Assembly: GCA_004009845.1 (NCBI GenBank)
Contig: RMBW01000255.1
Coordinates: 6,878 to 25,874, forward strand
Reading direction: 5' to 3'
Length of the DNA: 18,997 bases
Origin: Davidsoniella eucalypti
Taxonomy: Eukaryota > Ascomycota > Sordariomycetes > Microascales > Ceratocystidaceae
Below the pieces are notes generated by a model. That model had not been told where the DNA came from. It ran no database searches and saw only the letters and a list, made by a program, of their open reading frames with translations. Positions 6,812 to 14,683 of this stretch are shown here, piece by piece. The position numbers and the translations under genes are program-made. Each line of letters starts with the position of its first letter. The stretch's first letter is position 1.

Positions 6812-8695
6812 AAGGGGGAATCAATTGGAGATAGAATAGTCAGATTAGAAATGAGTGCCTCGGGTAATTATTTAGACGTAAGTTTAGGTGACTACTCGAC
6901 TAAGGCCCTCGTGGATAGTGGCTGCCTCACTGTCGCCGTCGTTCCCCCGCGTCTCCTCCCTCACGCCATCCTCACCCACACCATCTCCGAACGAGAGATT
7001 GTCCAAGTCACTACACAGGACAACCCCCCGCACATCGACACCATCGCCGCCTTCTCCCTCACCATCAACGGCCACCAAGAAACCATTTGGGCCTACGTGG
7101 TTCCTGGCCAAACTGAGGACATCATCCTAGGCCAGAGATGGTTGGTAAACAACGATGTAAGGCTGCGGCCTCGGAAACAAGAGGTGATTATCGCACCTGC
7201 TGAAGAGCTAAACGCAGAGGAATTTTATAAACTCTGCAGCGAGGAGGGCAACGTGAGTATTTATAGAGCTTCGCTGGAGAACATCCAGATCGCTCTCGCC
7301 CATAAAGACAAATCACGTCCGCATTTACCCGACTGGTTAGAGCCAGTAGCCTCGGCTTTCGACCCTAAACTAGCCGAGACACTACCCCCGCACAGGCCTG
7401 GAGTAGACTTGGAAATCAGGCTCAAACCAGGCGCCAAAATCCCTACCCAGTCGCTTTACCCCCTCACACGCCCGGAACTCCTCGTCCTCCAAAAGACCCT
7501 GGAAGGCCTCAAAGGCACCCAGTTCATCAGCCCCTCTGACTCGGAACACGGTTCCTCCGTCCTCTTCGTCAATAAACCAGGAGGCGGAGTACGCTTCTGC
7601 GTAGACTACCGTGGAGTTAACAACGCATCAATCAAGGACAAGTACCCCCTGCCTCTCATGGGAGAAACTCTGCGTCGCATCACAGGTTCTGAATGGGTTT
7701 CCAAGGTAGACGTTATCTCGGCCTTCCACCGCATCCGAATTGCCCCAGGCTCTGAACACTTAACAGCCTTTCGCACCCCACTGGGTGCCTTCCAGTGGAA
7801 CGTCGTCCCCTTCGGGCTTACCAACGCCCCAGCTGCCTTCCAACGCCGCATCAACGTAGTGCTGGACAAATGGCATGGTATCAACTGTGACGCCTATATC
7901 GACGACGTCTGTATCTATTCCAGCGGGTCCCTTGAAGACCACCGCAAACTAGTCCTGGAAATTATATCCGCCCTGGACAAAGCAGACCTCCAGCTCGACA
8001 TCAGGAAATGCCAATTCGCAGCCAAGGAAATTAAGTTCCTCGGATTCCTGGTGGGCCCAGGCCTAGGCATCCGTGCAGACCCGGACAAGTCCGAAGCCAT
8101 TCGCAACTGGGAACGTCCCTACACTCTGACAGAGTTACGCCGCTTCACAGGCTTTGTCAACTTTTACAGGGACTTTGTCCCTCGCATCTCCGAAACCCTG
8201 GCTCCCCTAACCAACTTAACCAAGAAGGATACACCCTTCATTTGGACTGACGCTTGCGACGACTCATTCCGCAAGATCAAGGAAGCCTTCGTCGCTCCCC
8301 CCCTCCTGGTCCCCTTCGAACCTGATAGAGAAACTATTCTCTCAGCGGACTCCTCTGGCTATGCCCTCGGCGCTGAACTCACTCAGCGCGGCACTGACGG
8401 CCTCCTTCACCCAATCGCCTTCCTGTCTAGGAAACTCACCCCTGCTGAGTCCAACTATCCTATCCACGACAAGGAAATGTTGGCGATTTATTGGGCGATC
8501 CGCCAATGGAGACACTTTCTCCTAGGAGTCCATTTCACTGTATTCACGGACCACCGTAACCTCGAGTTCTTTAGGACCAAAAGAACCCTAGCAGAGCGCC
8601 AACGCCGCTGGGGCTACGAGTTATCGGATTTTAGCTTCGAACTCAAGCACCGCCCGGGCACAGACCAAGTTGTGCCCGATGCCCTTTCCCGCTGA
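6773..8695 (+). CDS. E2 Pol: protease, RT, RNase H, ended by a nonsense codon
   Basis: The frame is open from 6773, with the first ATG at 6851 (614 codons from there). Counted from that ATG: protease LVDSGC at 20-25 and IILGQRWL near 93; RT from about 170 with CVDYRGVNN, KVDVISAFHRI, PFGLTNAPAAFQ and YIDD; thumb LTELRRFTGF; RNase H with ADSSGYALGAEL, DKEMLAIYWAI, FTDHRNLEFF and VVPDALSR. All catalytic acids of the three enzymes are present. The frame stops at TGA (8693-8695), where E1 reads AGA, so this copy would make protease, RT and RNase H but no integrase. No frameshift is present in this 1.9-kb stretch. Confidence 0.92.
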   Translation, partial: AGFLDSRGKPLPDKGESIGDRIVRLEMSASGNYLDVSLGDYSTKALVDSGCLTVAVVPPRLLPHAILTHTISEREIVQVTTQDNPPHIDTIAAFSLTINGHQETIWAYVVPGQTEDIILGQRWLVNNDVRLRPRKQEVIIAPAEELNAEEFYKLCSEEGNVSIYRASLENIQIALAHKDKSRPHLPDWLEPVASAFDPKLAETLPPHRPGVDLEIRLKPGAKIPTQSLYPLTRPELLVLQKTLEGLKGTQFISPSDSEHGSSVLFVNKPGGGVRFCVDYRGVNNASIKDKYPLPLMGETLRRITGSEWVSKVDVISAFHRIRIAPGSEHLTAFRTPLGAFQWNVVPFGLTNAPAAFQRRINVVLDKWHGINCDAYIDDVCIYSSGSLEDHRKLVLEIISALDKADLQLDIRKCQFAAKEIKFLGFLVGPGLGIRADPDKSEAIRNWERPYTLTELRRFTGFVNFYRDFVPRISETLAPLTNLTKKDTPFIWTDACDDSFRKIKEAFVAPPLLVPFEPDRETILSADSSGYALGAELTQRGTDGLLHPIAFLSRKLTPAESNYPIHDKEMLAIYWAIRQWRHFLLGVHFTVFTDHRNLEFFRTKRTLAERQRRWGYELSDFSFELKHRPGTDQVVPDALSR

Positions 8696-8813
8696 GACCA
8701 AGACATGCCCAAGGATGCCAACGACGACAGGCTGCTAAGTAGAGTACACCAACTCCTCGCCCCTGCCGACTCAGGAGACAACCTGGTCGTAATCAACGCA
8801 GTCTGGTCCAACG
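8696..8813 (+). pseudogene. E2 Pol remnant after the nonsense codon
   Basis: The same frame continues for 39 codons (DQDMPKDAND, LVVINAVWSN) and matches the RNase H-integrase spacer of E1. It is cut at 8813 by the insertion of X, and sense sequence resumes at 11711 with VPDLDAASDE. Confidence 0.85.
8809..8813. repeat. Target site duplication of X, left copy (CAACG)
   Basis: CAACG directly left of the X LTR is repeated at 11711-11715. In E1 the equivalent uninterrupted site (complement of 2050-2054) contains CAACG only once, which proves insertion of X into E2. Confidence 0.96.
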
Positions 8814-8994
8814 TGTAAGAGACTAAGGCCTAGTAAGGTTAGCCAAGGCATTCCTTGTCAGTACTAGAATCGGCTATAAGTAGGGACCTATTCCCGCCGA
8901 TTATTAGTCTTAGTTTCTCTTTCTCCTTCATCGGTCTCAATCGAACTATTCTTTTACGACCAGTTTTCATCGCAACTCCTCGTATATCGTCTCA
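8814..8994 (+). repeat. 5' LTR of X
   Basis: Identical over 181 bp to 11530-11710. It starts TGTAAGAG and ends GTCTCA. It contains an inverted repeat (CAAGG 8844-8848 / CCTTG 8853-8857, with outer arms TAGTA 8831-8835 / TACTA 8862-8866), a TATA box (TATAAGTA at 8875-8882) and the motif TAGGGACCTATTCCCGCCG shared with the E1 and E3 LTRs. The segment ATCGGTCTCAA corresponds to the self-priming segment of E1, but the matching primer site has been deleted. Confidence 0.95.
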
Positions 8995-9256
8995 GACTGT
9001 CTGAAATGATAGCGCCGATGGTAGGGTTAACCAAGAAGGATACCCCCTTCGTCTGGTCCGACGCATGTGCGCACGCTTTCGCCGAGGTTAAGAGAGCCTT
9101 CCTCACTCCCCCTGTTTTGACCCCCTTTAACCCGCTGAGAGAAACGGTATTGACCGCGGACTCATCCGGTTACGCCCTGGGAGCAGAATTGTCTCAACGA
9201 GGAGATGATGGTCTCATGCACCCCATTGCTTTTCTCTCACGCAAGCTTACACCCCC
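8994..9256 (+). pseudogene. X Pol fragment: end of RT and start of RNase H
   Basis: The RT frame enters directly from the LTR (AGA at 8994-8996 uses the last LTR base). It gives LSEMIAPMVGLTKKDTPF, then the RNase H start ETVLTADSSGYALGAELSQ and FLSRKLTP. At 9252-9256 (C5 run) one base is missing relative to the next frame. The ATG at 9006 is an internal Met of RT and not a true start. Confidence 0.85.
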
Positions 9257-11296
9257 GAAGCCAATTACCCCATTCATGATAAGGAGATGTTGGCTATCTA
9301 CTGGTCCATTCGAGAATGGCGCCATTTCCTCCTAGGGGTTGACTTCGTGGTGTGGACCGACCACCGTAACTTGGAATACTTTCAAACCAAGAGAACGCTG
9401 GCCGAGAGACAACGCCGCTGGGGATATGAGCTTTCGGACTTTAGTTTCTGCCTACGCCACCGCCCAGGTACTGAGCAAGTTGTGCCAGACGCCCTGTCTA
9501 GAAGGGACCAGGACATGCCAGCCAACGAAAGTGACGACAGGCTGGCTAGTCGCTTCCACCAACTCCTTGAAAAGAGTGAGTCAAGCAACGACCTGGTGGT
9601 AATCGGCGCAGTTTGGGCTCAGGAGCCTGACAAGGACGCGCCGACTGACGACAAGGCGACTAAGGAAGCTGTGACCTCCCCCTTCGCGGACCCCGACATG
9701 ACTGGCCTATGGAACCAGGCCCTGACCCAATGCAACCGTTGGTGGTTAGCTCGTAAACTAGTACGAGAAGGAGCTCGCTCATTCCCAGCCGACTGGGGTT
9801 TGCAATGGCAAATGAGCGAGTGCAAGCTAGACTCGGAAGGTAGACTACGCTGGCGTGATAGACTTTGGGTCCCTCACCACGAACCCCTGAGGACCAGAAT
9901 CATCCAGCAAATTCACGACTCTACCCTCGCAGGCCACCCCGGCAGAGCAATCACCCGTGACTTAGTTTCGCGCGAATATGCCTGGCCTGGCCTAACCAAC
10001 GATGTCCGACAATTCGTGTCGAATTGCTCTTCTTGTGGAAAAAGCAAGATTTGGCGAGAACAGAAGCGTGGCCTGTTGAAGCCCCTGCCAGTACCGTCCA
10101 GACCTTGGTCTGAACTGGCCATGGACTTTATCGGCCCATTACCCCCTTCTGCTGGTTACACTTCTATTCTAGGAGTCACCGACCGCCTGTCGAAGTCGCA
10201 AATCCTGATCCCTATGAAGGCCATTACCGCACAAGCCACTGCTGAAGCCCTGCTGATTCACGTCTTTTCCCACCACGGCTTCCCCCTTGCAATCGTCTCT
10301 GACAGAGGGCCTCAATTTGCTCAGCTGTTTTGGGGCGAAGTATGCCGTCGCTTTGGGATTCAACGCCGCCTATCTACTGCCTTCCACCCCCAGACTGATG
10401 GTAGTCAGGAGCGCAGTAATCAGGAGATTGAAACGTATCTGCGCAATTTCTGTTCCTTCGCACAGGACGACTGGGCCTCACTACTGCCCCAAGCGCAATT
10501 GGCCCTCAACAACCGCATTTCCTCAACCACTGGCCTCTCCCCTTTCTTCACCACGCATGGTTTCAACGTGGACATTATTGAACCCTCCGTTCAAGGTCCC
10601 CCTGCCTCTGACAAATCTCCTGTTTGTGGTGCCCAGGAATGGCTATCCAAACTAAGCGACGCAACCCAATTCGCGATCGTAGCTATGGCTGCCACCCAGG
10701 AACACCAGGAAACCAGCGCCAACCGTCTCCGTCAACCATCCGAGAGTTTCAGAGTGGGAGATAAGGTATACCTCAACACGAAGAACCTGACCACGGAGAG
10801 ACCGTCCAAGAAGCTAGACTGGTTGGCCAGACTGTACACAGTCCTAGAGGTTACAGGCACCCATAACGTACGATTGAACGTGCCCACAGGCATCCATCCT
10901 GTTTTCCACGTAAGCCTAATCCGCCGAGCTCCCAACAACCCCTTACCCTCGCAGGAAGTACCTGATGATGAGCCCGCGGCTATCACGGCTAGGGAAGCAC
11001 TGGAAGACGACTCTGTGGAAACAGGCGAGTACAGAGTGGAAGCAATCGTCAAGCAACGTACCCGCCATGGACACACGCAAGCCTTGGTCAAATGGAAAGG
11101 TTACCAAGATGCTACCTGGGAACCATTGGAACACGTGAAGGACACTGCAGCATGGTTGGTCTTCACGGAGAAGACGAAAAAGAATTGGAACGTGACCCTC
11201 CAATCCCTTTACACTGCCTGGTTGCTACCAGAGGATGGCCCCGAGAAGGACCATGGTACGAGTATGGACACACGCAGTCCACTGATGGTAGGCTAA
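9257..11296 (+). CDS. X Pol: RNase H, integrase, chromodomain (5'-truncated)
   Basis: A 2-kb open frame. RNase H continues with HDKEMLAIYWSIREW, WTDHRNLEYF and VVPDALSR. Integrase has the zinc site HDSTLAGHPGR and NCSSCGK, and the catalytic D, D, E in MDFIGPLPPS, IVSDRGPQF and QERSNQE. A GPY/F-like module follows (GDKVYLNTKNL, LDWLARLYTV, HPVFHVSLIRR). The chromodomain has YRVEAIV, QALVKWKGYQDATWEP and EHV, with a tail of about 50 residues. Integrase and chromodomain are intact and, in contrast to E1, in a single frame, so this copy shows the full C-terminal organisation. Only the entry frame at 9252-9256 is broken. Confidence 0.9.
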   Translation, partial: EANYPIHDKEMLAIYWSIREWRHFLLGVDFVVWTDHRNLEYFQTKRTLAERQRRWGYELSDFSFCLRHRPGTEQVVPDALSRRDQDMPANESDDRLASRFHQLLEKSESSNDLVVIGAVWAQEPDKDAPTDDKATKEAVTSPFADPDMTGLWNQALTQCNRWWLARKLVREGARSFPADWGLQWQMSECKLDSEGRLRWRDRLWVPHHEPLRTRIIQQIHDSTLAGHPGRAITRDLVSREYAWPGLTNDVRQFVSNCSSCGKSKIWREQKRGLLKPLPVPSRPWSELAMDFIGPLPPSAGYTSILGVTDRLSKSQILIPMKAITAQATAEALLIHVFSHHGFPLAIVSDRGPQFAQLFWGEVCRRFGIQRRLSTAFHPQTDGSQERSNQEIETYLRNFCSFAQDDWASLLPQAQLALNNRISSTTGLSPFFTTHGFNVDIIEPSVQGPPASDKSPVCGAQEWLSKLSDATQFAIVAMAATQEHQETSANRLRQPSESFRVGDKVYLNTKNLTTERPSKKLDWLARLYTVLEVTGTHNVRLNVPTGIHPVFHVSLIRRAPNNPLPSQEVPDDEPAAITAREALEDDSVETGEYRVEAIVKQRTRHGHTQALVKWKGYQDATWEPLEHVKDTAAWLVFTEKTKKNWNVTLQSLYTAWLLPEDGPEKDHGTSMDTRSPLMVG

Positions 11297-11529
11297 GGCA
11301 GCAATATTGGCTGCACCACCTTGGTCACCTGCACACCCGAGCGTCTGCAGGATAAGATTGCTGACCTATTTTGGAGTTATTTCTGTTTCTGGAATTATTT
11401 CTGTTTTTGGATATCGAGTACCAAGGTACTATACGGTTTTAAGTTTGTATACACCATGCTACAGGGGTGTTTTTTGTATGTTTAGACGTAAAATTAGTGT
11501 AATTTTTCTGCCGATGGGGGGGAGACTAT
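11297..11529 (+). other. X 3' untranslated region and polypurine tract
   Basis: AT-rich non-coding stretch with no protein homology I can see. It ends in a G7 run plus AGACTAT (11516-11529) directly before the 3' LTR, the expected plus-strand primer. Confidence 0.8.
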
Positions 11530-11710
11530 TGTAAGAGACTAAGGCCTAGTAAGGTTAGCCAAGGCATTCCTTGTCAGTACTAGAATCGGCTATAAGTAGG
11601 GACCTATTCCCGCCGATTATTAGTCTTAGTTTCTCTTTCTCCTTCATCGGTCTCAATCGAACTATTCTTTTACGACCAGTTTTCATCGCAACTCCTCGTA
11701 TATCGTCTCA
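11530..11710 (+). repeat. 3' LTR of X
   Basis: Identical to 8814-8994. Its TATA box (11591-11598) points into the E2 integrase remnant and the LINE, so it could act as a promoter for them. Confidence 0.95.
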
Positions 11711-11715
11711 CAACG
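11711..11715. repeat. Target site duplication of X, right copy (CAACG)
   Basis: Second copy of the 5-bp duplication. The E2 integrase frame resumes across it as NVPDLD. Confidence 0.96.
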
Positions 11716-12459
11716 TTCCAGACCTGGACGCAGCCTCAGACGAGGTCGCCACGCAAGTCGCACTACCTTCCCCGTTTGCAGACCCCGACCTCACAGCCCT
11801 CTGGACTCAAGCCCTGGCCTCCAACAACCGATGGTGGCTAGCCCGCTCCCTTGTCCAAGAAGCAGCTAGGTCTTTTCCCTCAGCATGGGGCCTGCAATGG
11901 CAAATTAGCGAATGCTCCGTGGATGACTTAGGCCTCCTTCGTTGGCGCAACAGACTATGGATCCCCCGTTTTGAACCCTTACGCACCAAACTGATCCAGA
12001 CTGTCCATGACTCCCACTTGTCAGGACACCCTGGCCGCGAAATTACCAGGGACCTAGTCGCGCGCGAATATACTTGGCCAGGACTCACCAACGATGTCCG
12101 GCAATTCGTCTCCAATTGCACCACTTGCGGAAAGAGCAAGTATTGGCGAGAACAGAAGCGCGGTCTCCTCAAGCCCCTTCCAATCCCATCACGCCACTGG
12201 TCCGAGCTGGCCATGGACTTTATTGGCCCCCTACCTCCATCCAAGGGCCACCTCTTTATTCTCGGGATCACCGATAGACTATCCAAGTCTCAAATCCTCG
12301 TCCCCATGTCAGACACCTCGGCCGAAGCGACGGCCCGAGCCCTCATTACCCATGTCTTCGTCCACCACGGTTTTCCCACGGCCATTGTATCAGACCGTGG
12401 ACCACAGTTCTCTTCATTATTCTGGGGCGAAGTCTGCAGGCGCTTCAGCATCACACGAC
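11712..12459 (+). pseudogene. E2 integrase fragment
   Basis: Continuation of E2 Pol after X. It carries the RNase H-integrase spacer, the complete zinc site (HDSHLSGHPGR, NCTTCGK) and the first two catalytic acids (MDFIGPLPPS, IVSDRGPQF). It ends at RRFSIT just before the block holding the catalytic Glu, because LINE sequence starts at 12460. It is therefore inactive. The frame runs without a stop into LINE ORF1, giving a long chimeric frame from the X LTR to 13913. Confidence 0.9.
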
Positions 12460-12575
12460 CAACTCCTACACACTTTTCGACGAAGTGGCACCTTTCAACC
12501 ATTTTCGCTCGAATTCATCTCAAAACACTTTTAAAATACTCACCTCATCTCGACGAATCCATCAATACCATTTGC

Positions 12576-13913
12576 ATGATGGCGCAAGCCATGCGCGATG
12601 CGTTAAGGGCGATTGAAGCATCGCAAGACTGCGATAGCCCCCCTGTCACCCCCAACTTCTCAACTGACTCGATCAGCCTCGTGCCAACACATATGTACGA
12701 TAGCGAAATGACCGACGAAAACAACAACACCATCACGAAAAACAACAAAAATAAGCGCCGCATCGAAGAGATCGAGCTCCCAAGCTCTCCTCCGGTTGCT
12801 GCGAAAAAGCTGCACGAGGCGAAAGGCCTCGAACTGTCGCGTTGGGTCGGCCCTGATCCAAAACAATCCAAGATCGCTGCAAGTATCGCGATCGTCAAGC
12901 GTGAGATGGCATCATTAGTAACGCAAGACAGGATGTTTGAGTCGCTGCAGATTCTGATTGCAGAAGGTTTTGGGGAACTTGACTTACCAGACACTCCATC
13001 ACCACCTCCAAAAGTCATCATCGCAGATGCATCAAAGGCCACGGTGGCCTCAGCAAAGGCATTGTACTCTGCCATAACGAAAACGCCAGTCACACCGCCA
13101 CTCCAACCAGCGGTGCCAAAGAAATGTGACATTATTAACAACAACAACAAGAAGAAGAAGGCGGCGAAGAAGGCTACTTTATCTGCGCCTCCCAAGACGG
13201 CTTCAACACCGATCACCAACACTACTGACGCGCCTCGCGACGCGTCACTCGACAAAACAACACCAACAAACAAAGACGCGACAAACAAAGACGCGACAAA
13301 ATCAAATCAGCCATCCACGCCTGGCGAACATAAAAACACGACCAATGCCCCAACCTCAGTCGACTCTGATAAAGGTTGGCAACAAGTTAAACCGCGCAAA
13401 CCAGCCCGCCCCTCTGTTCAGTCTACACAGAGCACCAACAAGCTTCTGCTTATCGGTGGTGGCAAGATTCCCTCTCCCAAGCACATCCGTGACTTGGTTA
13501 ACTGTGATGGAGCGATGAAGGCCATTGAGGTGAGGTTGACCTCGAAAAATAACATTAGCATCACATGCAGCAGCGCCTCCGCGAAGGCCAGCCTCCTCAA
13601 GACGAAGGACAGCTGGCTGGCACGCCTCCGGCCTTTGGGCTGGAAGGACTGCATCGAGCCTGAGAACTGGCAACGTCTCGTGATGCACGGTATGCGTCTT
13701 GACGAGATCGACAACTTTGCTGAAGAGTTTTACGACAGCAATGGCATTGAGGCCCTCCCGAGAGTGCGCCTACTACGCAAGCCTCGCCCAGGACAGACGG
13801 TGGGATCCGTCGTGTTTACTGTCCTAAACCAGGCAAGTGCGTCTGTTTGTCTCAACAAGCAGATGTTCTTTGCCGCGCAAAAAGTCAAGATTGTTAAGTA
13901 TTTTTATGATTAG
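12576..13913 (+). CDS. LINE ORF1 (Gag-like RNA-binding protein without zinc knuckle)
   Basis: ATG at 12576 (or 12579) gives 445 codons. Layout: N-terminal acidic/polar region; an Asn/Lys-rich stretch (NNNTITKNNKNKRR) near residue 50; a helical part about 80-150; a Pro/Thr/Lys-rich low-complexity linker about 170-275 with short tandem NKDAT units; then a globular C-terminal part of about 160 residues (KLLLIGGGKIPSPKHI, KASLLKTKDSWLARL, WQRLVMHGMRLDEI) resembling the ORF1 core of Tad-like elements. Such proteins bind LINE RNA. Unusually, I find no CCHC knuckle: the protein ends KIVKYFYD where knuckles would be expected. Its stop overlaps the ORF2 start by 8 nt. Upstream the frame is open into E2 integrase, but the LINE boundary makes 12576 the natural start. 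Confidence 0.82.
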   Translation: MMAQAMRDALRAIEASQDCDSPPVTPNFSTDSISLVPTHMYDSEMTDENNNTITKNNKNKRRIEEIELPSSPPVAAKKLHEAKGLELSRWVGPDPKQSKIAASIAIVKREMASLVTQDRMFESLQILIAEGFGELDLPDTPSPPPKVIIADASKATVASAKALYSAITKTPVTPPLQPAVPKKCDIINNNNKKKKAAKKATLSAPPKTASTPITNTTDAPRDASLDKTTPTNKDATNKDATKSNQPSTPGEHKNTTNAPTSVDSDKGWQQVKPRKPARPSVQSTQSTNKLLLIGGGKIPSPKHIRDLVNCDGAMKAIEVRLTSKNNISITCSSASAKASLLKTKDSWLARLRPLGWKDCIEPENWQRLVMHGMRLDEIDNFAEEFYDSNGIEALPRVRLLRKPRPGQTVGSVVFTVLNQASASVCLNKQMFFAAQKVKIVKYFYD

Positions 13914-14683
13914 AAAACTCACGATCTTTCAGCATAACCAGGGAAAGCGTAAAGGCATTTTGGACCATCTCTTTGAATTAGCGATAAGGCAGAGAGTCGA
14001 GATATTGTGCATTCAGGAACCCTGGGTATGGCAAAAAGAAGGCAAATGGATTTTCCAGGACCACCAAAACTTTCACACCGTCAAACCATCATTATCTTTG
14101 CTAACAAGACCAAGAGTCGTGACCTATATCCAAAAGGACATTGACTTCACAATAGAAAAGCCTCTCGACATCGCAAGCAGCGACATTCAATGCATAAGAC
14201 TTCATATCGACGCGCAACCATTATTGGTCAACCTCTACAACCATCCGACCCAGCCCCTTTTACCGCACCCGCTTGTCCAGCAATGGCAGGTTGGGAATGG
14301 CATCATCGTCGGGGACTTCAACACTCATCATCCATGGTGGTCTGTGAACTGTGAGCAATCGCAGCATGCAGATGAAGTCGTTGGTTGGTTGCAGAGGAAC
14401 AATGCTGACTTGGTAGTGGATCCCGAGAATGCTCTGGTCAACAGAGGCACTTTCTTCACCACCAGGTCGCAGAAAACATCAATCATCGATCTCGCCTTCC
14501 TCACTGGGCAGATGAAGCAAACGAAAACTAGTTGGACGTGTGAAGGTCTCCATGGTTCGGATCACCAGTGCATTAAGTTGCAGTTCCACGACGCCCGAAA
14601 TAACAAAAAAGAGGAGGAAAAGGTGGTATACAATTTGAAGAAAACTGACTGGCAACAGTTCAGAGACAGCCTCAAAAAAAAAA
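13906..14683 (+). pseudogene. LINE ORF2 N-terminus: AP-type endonuclease
   Basis: ATG at 13906 lies inside the end of ORF1 (ATGATTAG, 8-nt overlap), suggesting coupled termination and re-initiation. The endonuclease motifs are in order: FQHNQGK (Asn), CIQEPWVW (Glu), GDFNTHHPWW (Asp, Asn), IIDLAFLTG (Asp) and HGSDHQCI (Asp-His). This enzyme nicks target DNA to start target-primed reverse transcription. The frame is lost at an A10 run (14674-14683); the next frame is joined if the run is A9. An upstream in-frame extension to 13837 is open but lies within ORF1 and is unlikely to be used. Confidence 0.86.

Larger units (their letters stand above)
8814..11710 (+). mobile_element. X: internally deleted chromovirus nested in E2
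   Basis: Two identical 181-bp LTRs flanked by a 5-bp duplication (CAACG) enclose a shortened interior. The right part is normal: RT tail, RNase H, integrase, chromodomain, 3' untranslated region, polypurine tract. At the left, the LTR joins RT sequence directly (PRLSE-like motif at 8994-9005), so primer site, leader, gag, protease and most of RT including YxDD are missing. Compared with E1 the deletion is about 3.6 kb. X belongs to a related but separate subfamily. As it stands it cannot be copied unaided and lacks even the primer site. Confidence 0.95.
1305..12459. repeat. Large inverted repeat formed by E1 and E2
   Basis: Bases 1305-4409 are the reverse complement of E2 (6451-8813 joined to 11716-12459). 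The arms are 3105 and 3107 bp. The 2-bp net difference equals the sum of the four indels I located, and I found only a handful of substitutions, so identity is near 99.8% by eye. The spacer between arms is the E1 gag, leader and LTR (about 2 kb). One arm is interrupted by X. Confidence 0.88.
6451..12459 (+). mobile_element. E2: second copy of the E1 family, truncated and interrupted
   Basis: Plus-strand sequence almost identical to E1 starts at the Gag zinc knuckles (6451), immediately beside the E1 LTR. It runs through protease, RT and RNase H to 8813, is interrupted by X (8814-11710), resumes at 11711 and stops at 12459 inside the integrase core, where a LINE begins. Its 5' LTR, leader and most of gag would lie left of the window if E1 inserted into it. 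Its 3' part would lie to the right, beyond the LINE. The preserved protease-RT-RNase H frame is the longest intact Pol stretch in the window. Confidence 0.87.

Noticed and set aside
1..12459. Inverted E1/E2 arrangement as pure assembly artefact
   Set aside because: Cannot be excluded, but the arms differ at several bases and indels, and the X insertion with its target duplication is present in only one arm, so they are distinct copies.
12545..13288. 247-codon open frame on the minus strand
   Set aside because: It lies opposite LINE ORF1, has repetitive hydrophobic composition explained by the complementary Lys/Asn/Thr-rich linker, and shows no recognisable domain.
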